Assembly: GCA_964410505.1 (NCBI GenBank)
Contig: CAYPGR010000015.1
Location: 1-16,478 of the forward strand
Direction of reading: 5' to 3'
Length of the DNA stretch: 16,478 nt
Source of the DNA: UBA1361 sp041656375
GTDB taxonomy: Bacteria > Bacillota_I > Bacilli_A > RFN20 > CAG-826
The position numbers were made by a program, and so were the translations under genes. The notes under the pieces are model-generated. The model saw nothing but the letters and a program-made list of their open reading frames with translations, had not been told where the DNA came from and did not search any database. This document shows positions 11,483-16,478 of the stretch, one piece after another (position 1 is the first letter of the stretch; the number at the start of each line of letters is the position of its first letter).

Positions 11483-12796
11483 ATGAAATTATTTGGAACT
11501 GACGGCATTCGTGGCAAAGCAAACATTTTGATAACCCCAACACTTAGTTTTAAGGTCGGGGCCTTTCTTGGTCAATATGGTAAGCAAAATAAGATTTTAA
11601 TTGCCTATGATACAAGACGGAGTGGAACCGTGATTGCAAGTAGTATTATTGCCGGTATTTTAAGTAGCGGCGGCGATGTCGGTTCGATTGGGGTTGCCCC
11701 AACGCCAGCCCTTGCATACCTCTGCAAAAAACATAATTATGACTATGGCATCATGATTAGCGCCTCTCACAATCCATTTGCGGATAATGGCATTAAAATT
11801 TTTGATACGAATGGCTTTAAGATTCGTGATGATATTGAAAGAGAAATAGAATCCTATATCGCTTCAAATGTGGAGTTACCACTTAGAACGCATGATCAAA
11901 TTGGCATCTTTACTGATCAACAAGCCTTACTTAAAGAATATGTTCATTACGTGCGAGCCGCCTATCGCGATACATTAAAATTGAAGTTATTAGTTGATGG
12001 CGCTAACGGGAGTGCCTCAAGTGTGATTCAAGAAGTTCTTGAAGGTTTAAATCTTAAAGCTGATATTATTTGCATCAAACCAGATGGCATTAATATCAAT
12101 GATAATTGCGGGTCCACGCATATTGATAAACTTCGCCAGATGATTCTTGATGCACCTGGTAAATATGATCTTGGCGTTGCCTTTGATGGGGATGCGGACC
12201 GGGTTCTCTTTATTGGTCCAAAAGGCGAAGATTTCGATGGTGACTATGTTTTATACTTACTTGCAAAACACTACAAAAAATTAAATATTTTGCCGCAAGA
12301 TATGGTTGTCGTAACGGTGATGGCAAACTATGGTCTAAATGTTGCGCTCGCCAATATCGGAGCGAAACATGTCGCCACCGATGTGGGTGATAAATATGTT
12401 CAACGGGAAATGGTTGAGCATGGTTACCTAATTGGCGGTGAACAATCAGGTCATACTATTTTTAATGGCTATATTAAGACTGGAGACGGTATTTATACGT
12501 TGATGAAGGTATTAGACGTCTTAGCCGCGGAACAAACAACCTTTGGTTCTTTTGTGACCGAGTTCAAGAAATTCCCTCAAAAACTTGTGAATATTAAAGT
12601 TGTTGACAAAGTAAGAGCCATGCAAGATCCAACGCTACTCAGTGAAATTAAACGCTGTGAAAAAACGTTAGGTGGACATGGGCGTATTCTTGTTCGTTCT
12701 AGCGGGACTGAACAACTTGTGCGCGTGATGGTTGAAGCCCTAAGCGAAGAAGAAGCAGAGGGGATTGCCAATCATTTAGCAGCATTTGTTAAGTAA
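11483..12796 (+). CDS. glmM: Phosphoglucosamine mutase
   Basis: It converts glucosamine-6-phosphate to glucosamine-1-phosphate, the step before UDP-GlcNAc for peptidoglycan. Length 437 is normal for the family. Domain 1 starts with LFGTDGIRG (3-11) and carries the phosphoserine loop GIMISASHNPFADNGIK, with the catalytic Ser95. The metal loop DGDADR is at 235-240, the sugar-binding loop GGEQSGH at 318-324, and the phosphate-binding loop RSSGTEQLVRVM at 405-416. All key residues are present. The SD AAAGGAT precedes the ATG at good distance, and the gene is the second of a two-gene operon with cdaA. A strong terminator follows directly. In other Bacillota GlmM binds CdaA and lowers c-di-AMP synthesis, linking wall precursor supply to the messenger. 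Confidence 0.97.
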   Translation: MKLFGTDGIRGKANILITPTLSFKVGAFLGQYGKQNKILIAYDTRRSGTVIASSIIAGILSSGGDVGSIGVAPTPALAYLCKKHNYDYGIMISASHNPFADNGIKIFDTNGFKIRDDIEREIESYIASNVELPLRTHDQIGIFTDQQALLKEYVHYVRAAYRDTLKLKLLVDGANGSASSVIQEVLEGLNLKADIICIKPDGININDNCGSTHIDKLRQMILDAPGKYDLGVAFDGDADRVLFIGPKGEDFDGDYVLYLLAKHYKKLNILPQDMVVVTVMANYGLNVALANIGAKHVATDVGDKYVQREMVEHGYLIGGEQSGHTIFNGYIKTGDGIYTLMKVLDVLAAEQTTFGSFVTEFKKFPQKLVNIKVVDKVRAMQDPTLLSEIKRCEKTLGGHGRILVRSSGTEQLVRVMVEALSEEEAEGIANHLAAFVK

Positions 12797-12823
12797 ATAG
12801 ATTAGAACTCATATTAAAACGAT

Positions 12824-12848
12824 AAAGGGGGATGCTATCCCCCTTTTT
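12824..12848 (+). terminator. Rho-independent terminator of cdaA-glmM
   Basis: A 10-bp stem AAAGGGGGAT/ATCCCCCTTT with a GCT loop runs into a T-tract. Confidence 0.95.
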
Positions 12849-12861
12849 ATGTTTTATAAGT

Positions 12862-12867
12862 TATAAT
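12862..12867 (+). promoter_or_regulatory. Likely -10 of the mgtE pair
   Basis: A perfect TATAAT lies between the glmM terminator and the mgtE SD. No good -35 is visible, since that position falls in the terminator. The leader would be about 20 nt, too short for a magnesium riboswitch. Confidence 0.45.
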
Positions 12868-12893
12868 TAAGAAGTTAAGAGAGGAGGCATATG

Positions 12894-14207
12894 ATGGAAT
12901 TATTAGAAAATATTAATGAACGGTTGATGACGAAAGATGATGTAGAACTTGTTAATGATATGCATCCTTTTGATTTGATTGCGCTTTATGACTCCCTTGA
13001 TAAGATGAGCCAGGCCTATCTTTTAACGCTTTTGAAAGAAGAAACCTATGCGGCAGTCTTGAGTTATCTCGATCCCGAACGGGCCGCGCCATTTTTGGAA
13101 CGGATGGAAATCGCACAACAAAAATCGATTGTTAATTTACTTGATCCCGATGATGCCGCTGATATCATTGCGGAATTGCCAGAAGAAGTAAGCGAGCAAT
13201 TAGTGACCACCCTGGGGGAAGAAAATAAAGCAGTTGCCTTGCTCAAGTATGATGAGGAACAAGCCGGTTCTGTCATGAACAACCTTTTTGTGGTGGTTGG
13301 TCTTCACGATGAAGTTAAAGTGGCCACCAAGAAAGTAATCAAGATGGCAGGAGATGTGAGCTCAATTCAAACAATTTTTGTAACGGATGACAATCAAAAA
13401 TATTTAGGTCAACTTCCTCTAAAGATGCTTTTAAAAGCAAAACCGCCTCTAGTTGTTAGTGACCTACTATCAATCGAAACAACCTTTCTTGATACTGCCC
13501 CCCTTGAAGATGTGATTTCCTTTATGAAGGAGTTTAGTGATCATGATCTCGCGATTACGAATGAAGGTGGTGTTTTAGTTGGGGTCATCACCGCAAGCGA
13601 CATCATTGAAGAATTTCATAATGAAGCGATTGAAGACTTTTCAAAATTAAGCGCACTCCCAGCGATTAACTTCAAGGACCGGATTTTTAAAAGTGCACTA
13701 GAACGCTTACCGTGGTTATTAGGCTTATTAGTTTTATCGATTTTGATTGCGTTAATTACGAGTCAATTTGAGGCTGTCATTCAAGCGACAGTTGCCCTTG
13801 CTTTCTTTCAACCTCTTATTCTTGATGTCGGTGGCGATGTGGCAAGTCAAACACTAGCAGTCACCCTCATTTCACTAAATAAAGAAGATTCCGATATTAA
13901 AAAAACGGGGCGTAAAGAGGTTATCTCTGGCATTATTGTTGGTATTACTCTTTCTGCAGTATCGTTTATAATCACCTACTTTTTTGCCGATTTTACCGAA
14001 TACCAAGCGCCGATCTTGCTGGCCACTGTCGTTAGTTTATCGCTGGTTTTTACGGTGTTAATGGCATTTGCATTCGGTTTTTTGGTTCCTATCTCACTTA
14101 GCAAAATTAACCTTGATCCGGCGGTCGCCAGTGGACCACTGATTACCACCTCGATTGATATTTTGAGTTTACTAATCTATTTCAGCCTAGCGATGCTAAT
14201 TCTTTAG
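12894..14207 (+). CDS. mgtE: MgtE-type magnesium transporter, first copy
   Basis: This is a Mg2+ channel/transporter of the cytoplasmic membrane. Counting from the alternative ATG at 12891: the MgtE N domain covers about 20-125 with helical repeats (LDPERAAPFLERM, LDPDDAADIIAEL), a CBS pair covers about 130-250, and five membrane helices cover about 270-438. The pore signature reads FFQPLILDVGGDVASQ (305-320), where most family members have GGN; Asn is replaced by Asp. The last helix keeps the Asp (SIDIL, Asp423) at the position of the Mg2+-selectivity residue in known MgtE structures. GGAGG at 12883-12887 is 6 nt from ATG 12894 but only 3 nt from ATG 12891, so 12894 is preferred. The second mgtE follows after 13 nt in the same operon. 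Mg2+ sensing would be by the N/CBS domains, as known for the family. Confidence 0.93.
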   Translation: MELLENINERLMTKDDVELVNDMHPFDLIALYDSLDKMSQAYLLTLLKEETYAAVLSYLDPERAAPFLERMEIAQQKSIVNLLDPDDAADIIAELPEEVSEQLVTTLGEENKAVALLKYDEEQAGSVMNNLFVVVGLHDEVKVATKKVIKMAGDVSSIQTIFVTDDNQKYLGQLPLKMLLKAKPPLVVSDLLSIETTFLDTAPLEDVISFMKEFSDHDLAITNEGGVLVGVITASDIIEEFHNEAIEDFSKLSALPAINFKDRIFKSALERLPWLLGLLVLSILIALITSQFEAVIQATVALAFFQPLILDVGGDVASQTLAVTLISLNKEDSDIKKTGRKEVISGIIVGITLSAVSFIITYFFADFTEYQAPILLATVVSLSLVFTVLMAFAFGFLVPISLSKINLDPAVASGPLITTSIDILSLLIYFSLAMLIL

Positions 14208-14220
14208 AAAGGAGGCGTTT

Positions 14221-15540
14221 ATGACCTTTAATTTTGATACCACTGACCGTTTATTAAAACCCATCTTACTCTCTTCAACGACCTCCACTTTAGCTGAGCT
14301 TTTTACTGATAATCCTAATCAACGTTACCGCATTTTTTTACTCGTGGGGGCGAAGAAGTTTAGTGATTTCTATATTTTCTTGGATGACGACTTACAAGTA
14401 AGTTTTTTTAAGATGCTAAAAGCAAACGAGCAACGGCAATTACTTAATCTTTTAAGTGTAAACGATCTTAAAACCTTGCTTGGATTTTTCAGTGAAGAGG
14501 AACGAATTTCGTTATTTAAGTTGGTGGATCGCAAGAGTGCCCAGGCGGTTATCAAACTATTTACCTATGAAGCGGATAGTGCTGCGGCTGTTAGTTCACC
14601 TCATTTTATTTCTTTTCCGCATACCATTTCGGTTAAACAAGCGACGTATAACACCATTGCCAATGCCGCCGAAAACGATGAAATTGATGTCATTTTCTTT
14701 CATGACGAAGCGAATAAATATGTCGGTGCAACAACGATTAAGGATTTGATTGCTGCACGGTCGGGGACACCAATCGAAGAGATCATCGATACGAAGTTTC
14801 CATTTGTGTATGAAGATGATAAATTTACAAAAGCATTAAAGCTTATCCGTGATTATGACATATTAATGCTCCCAGTTTTAACGCATGATAGTGAGATGAT
14901 TGGCTTTATCTCCGAAACTGACGCTTTGAATTTAATGGCTGATTCACATGAAAATATGTTAAGGGCGATGGTGAAGGTTGCAGAAGATGATGACAATCTT
15001 AGTGCAAGTCGGACGGCCTTAACACGGATTCCCTGGCTTTTGCTTTCGGTGATTTTAAACCTTGTAATTGCGAGTGGATTAACCTCTTTTGAAGGCCTTA
15101 TCAGTGCCTTCGTTGGGCTTGTGTTATTTCAACCGATGATTCTTGGGATGGCCGGTAATATTGGTACACAAAGTATGGGTGTGACGATTTTAAGTTTACA
15201 TCAGGGAAATATTAAGGTGCGCAAACACTTTTGGCGTGAAATGACGATTAGCATCATTAATAGTGTTTTTTCTGGGATTCTAGGTTTTGGCGTTGTCTAT
15301 TTATTTTTAATGATTACCGGTAACCCCCATGCTATTACTTATGCACTTGTCGTTGGCCTTTCGTTAATCGCTGCGATGTCTATTAGTGCGCTTGCGGGTG
15401 TTTTAACCCCGATCATTTTAAAGGCTTTCAAATTTGATGAAAAGGCTGCATCTGGCCCGCTAATTTCGACCATTAATGACTTCTTCGCTTTACAATCCTA
15501 TTTCTTAATTGCAATGTTTTTCCTAGTCACTCTCCAATAA
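14221..15540 (+). CDS. Divergent MgtE-type magnesium transporter, second copy
   Basis: It has the same architecture as its upstream paralogue and nearly the same length (439 residues), but the sequence is strongly diverged. The N domain is about 20-125, the CBS pair about 130-240, and the membrane part about 265-439. The pore motif reads FQPMILGMAGNIGTQSMGVT (303-322), keeping the Asn and GTQS but with Ala for the first Gly. The last helix keeps Asp420 in ISTINDFF. The N domain has fewer acidic residues of the type that bind Mg2+ in the closed state, so gating may differ. A near-perfect SD, AAAGGAGG, precedes the ATG. MgtE proteins are homodimers, and two co-expressed paralogues could form a heterodimer; that is inference. 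A terminator follows at 15577. Confidence 0.9.
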   Translation: MTFNFDTTDRLLKPILLSSTTSTLAELFTDNPNQRYRIFLLVGAKKFSDFYIFLDDDLQVSFFKMLKANEQRQLLNLLSVNDLKTLLGFFSEEERISLFKLVDRKSAQAVIKLFTYEADSAAAVSSPHFISFPHTISVKQATYNTIANAAENDEIDVIFFHDEANKYVGATTIKDLIAARSGTPIEEIIDTKFPFVYEDDKFTKALKLIRDYDILMLPVLTHDSEMIGFISETDALNLMADSHENMLRAMVKVAEDDDNLSASRTALTRIPWLLLSVILNLVIASGLTSFEGLISAFVGLVLFQPMILGMAGNIGTQSMGVTILSLHQGNIKVRKHFWREMTISIINSVFSGILGFGVVYLFLMITGNPHAITYALVVGLSLIAAMSISALAGVLTPIILKAFKFDEKAASGPLISTINDFFALQSYFLIAMFFLVTLQ

Positions 15541-15576
15541 CTTAAGATTTGAAGACTAGTTAACGATTGAATATAT

Positions 15577-15605
15577 AAAAAAACCCATCTCGATGGGTCT
15601 TTTTA
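15577..15605. terminator. Bidirectional terminator between mgtE copy 2 and the CxxC gene
   Basis: The stem ACCCAT/ATGGGT (15583-15598) has loop CTCG, an A-run on its left and a T-run on its right. It serves the two convergent transcription units. Confidence 0.88.
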
Positions 15606-15623
15606 TTAGTTTAGTTAAATTTA

Positions 15624-16442
15624 TTAAGCGGAGTAGTTTGGTCCGAAGATGCCTTTATAATTCCATGCATCGGCAAGATATTGAGCCTTATCAAGTTTGG
15701 TATCGCCTTTAGCATTGACGCCAATGAAGACGTTGGTCACACCACCTTCTGGGATGGAGAAGTCAACTTGAATCATAGTTGGCGTTTGAAACTTGGTCTT
15801 TTCAGCAGATTCGAGATCGGTAATTTGTGTTTCACTAATGCCACCATTGAGGAAGAAGTTTGTTTCTTGCGCTTGGCCAGCATAGGTTTCAAATTTATCA
15901 AAATTACGATCTAAGAAGGCTTCAAAGGCGGTTTCAGCTTGATCATCTTCTTTAACACTGCCTTCTTTTTTCCAGTCTTCTTTATAACGTTTGGTTAATT
16001 CTTCATCAACAAAGATGGTTTTGATGGTGAATTTTTTGCCGTCATCGAGTAAGGTTTTGCCGTCACCGGTTAAGTACTCAAAGCCTTCACGAGCAGCGGT
16101 ACATGCAGCACAGTTGCCATCTTTTTGGACGAAGACGAGAATGAATTTTTGACCGTCTAATGAATTGCTTTCATTATCCTCGTTGTCCTTAATTTCTTGC
16201 AGTAATTTATCGGCGGCACTATTTTCAGCACCTCTTAAGGATACTTGGAACTTTTTATAGTAAGTTTCCGCACTATTGTTTCTTTCTTCGATCGCTTTGA
16301 TGCCATCTACGACACTTGGGATCGCAAAGATAACCCCGAAAATGATTCCAACGATTAAGAGTGGTTGGACCCACGCTGTTTCTTTAATCCATCGCCAAAT
16401 TGCGACAAAGAAACCACCAATAACACTTAAGATTTTTTTCAT
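15624..16442 (-). CDS. Membrane-anchored thioredoxin-like protein with CAAC motif
   Basis: This 272-residue protein has a basic N-terminus and one membrane helix (about 26-46, PLLIVGIIFGVIFAIPSVV); no lipobox or cleavage site is evident. The rest probably lies outside the membrane. An acidic linker (KDNEDNESNS, 85-94) leads to a strand KFILVFVQKDG (99-109) followed at once by NCAACTAAREG with Cys111 and Cys114. Strand-then-CxxC-then-helix is the thioredoxin-fold active-site arrangement, although the usual WCxxC aromatic residue is Asn here. A second typical strand, KKFTIKTIFVDEEL, follows (135-148). A late TPTMIQVDFSI segment (220-230) offers the cis-Pro expected in the fold. So a thiol-disulphide role on envelope proteins is a reasonable inference. 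The SD AAGGAGG lies upstream of the ATG at good spacing; a -10 like TATTAT sits at 16465-16470. Confidence 0.75.
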   Translation of the reverse strand: MKKILSVIGGFFVAIWRWIKETAWVQPLLIVGIIFGVIFAIPSVVDGIKAIEERNNSAETYYKKFQVSLRGAENSAADKLLQEIKDNEDNESNSLDGQKFILVFVQKDGNCAACTAAREGFEYLTGDGKTLLDDGKKFTIKTIFVDEELTKRYKEDWKKEGSVKEDDQAETAFEAFLDRNFDKFETYAGQAQETNFFLNGGISETQITDLESAEKTKFQTPTMIQVDFSIPEGGVTNVFIGVNAKGDTKLDKAQYLADAWNYKGIFGPNYSA

Positions 16443-16464
16443 TAAATGTTTCCTCCTTCTATTT

Positions 16465-16470
16465 ATAATA
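16465..16470 (-). promoter_or_regulatory. Possible -10 of the CxxC gene
   Basis: TATTAT on the minus strand would start transcription near 16458, at the edge of the SD (AAGGAGG, complement of 16452-16458). The -35 lies outside the window, so the promoter cannot be confirmed. Confidence 0.3.
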
Positions 16471-16478
16471 GAGCACGT

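Noticed and set aside
12849..12890. Magnesium riboswitch upstream of the mgtE pair
   Set aside because: Only about 40 nt lie between the glmM terminator and the start codon, far too few for an M-box.

Overview
The window looks like a chromosomal segment of a low-to-moderate GC member of the Bacillota, perhaps a lineage near the Erysipelotrichia/Mollicutes border; this placement is inference. The support is strong Shine-Dalgarno (SD) sequences of the AGGAGG type, c-di-AMP synthase beside glmM, a prolyl-tRNA synthetase of the short archaeal/eukaryotic type, and MgtE-type magnesium transporters. TGA is a normal stop codon, so this is not the mycoplasma code. No rRNA, CRISPR array or intact insertion sequence was seen.

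Layout. 1-2591: a partial tRNA-Arg(CCU), an ASCH-domain gene starting 6 nt after it, tRNA-Ala(GGC), a cytoplasmic GH13 glycosidase that is probably leaderless, a convergent four-helix membrane protein, and tRNA-Leu(CAG). 2592-5190: an acyl-ACP thioesterase and a ZIP metal transporter in tandem, tRNA-Arg(CCG), a minus-strand isochorismatase/nicotinamidase-like gene whose 3' end is frameshifted, and minus-strand tRNA-Ser(CGA). 5264-8648: a degenerate membrane-anchored GGDEF-EAL protein coupled to proS, then tRNA-Ser(GCU) with its own promoter and terminator. 8649-10690: an AT-rich accessory island. 10700-12848: cdaA-glmM, with no cdaR between them. 12894-15605: tandem paralogous mgtE genes. 15624-16442: a minus-strand membrane-anchored CxxC protein.

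The most interesting part is the island behind tRNA-Ser(GCU). Next to the tRNA, on the minus strand and spread over three frames, are peptide remnants matching the C-terminal catalytic region of a tyrosine recombinase. This suggests a decayed integrative element. Its remaining content is a small-gene cluster (85 aa, an overlapping 49-aa one-helix protein, and a 145-aa very basic protein), then three consecutive hairpins of which two have complementary loops, then a Lys-rich small gene that may be frameshifted, and further remnants. None of these small proteins is recognised with confidence.

The rest is housekeeping: c-di-AMP synthesis and cell-wall precursor supply (cdaA-glmM), Mg2+ and divalent-metal transport (mgtE pair, ZIP), fatty-acid release (thioesterase), and prolyl-tRNA charging. 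Six single tRNA genes punctuate the region, four of them reading G-ending codons. Several promoters share an extended -10 of the form TGC-TAWWAT.
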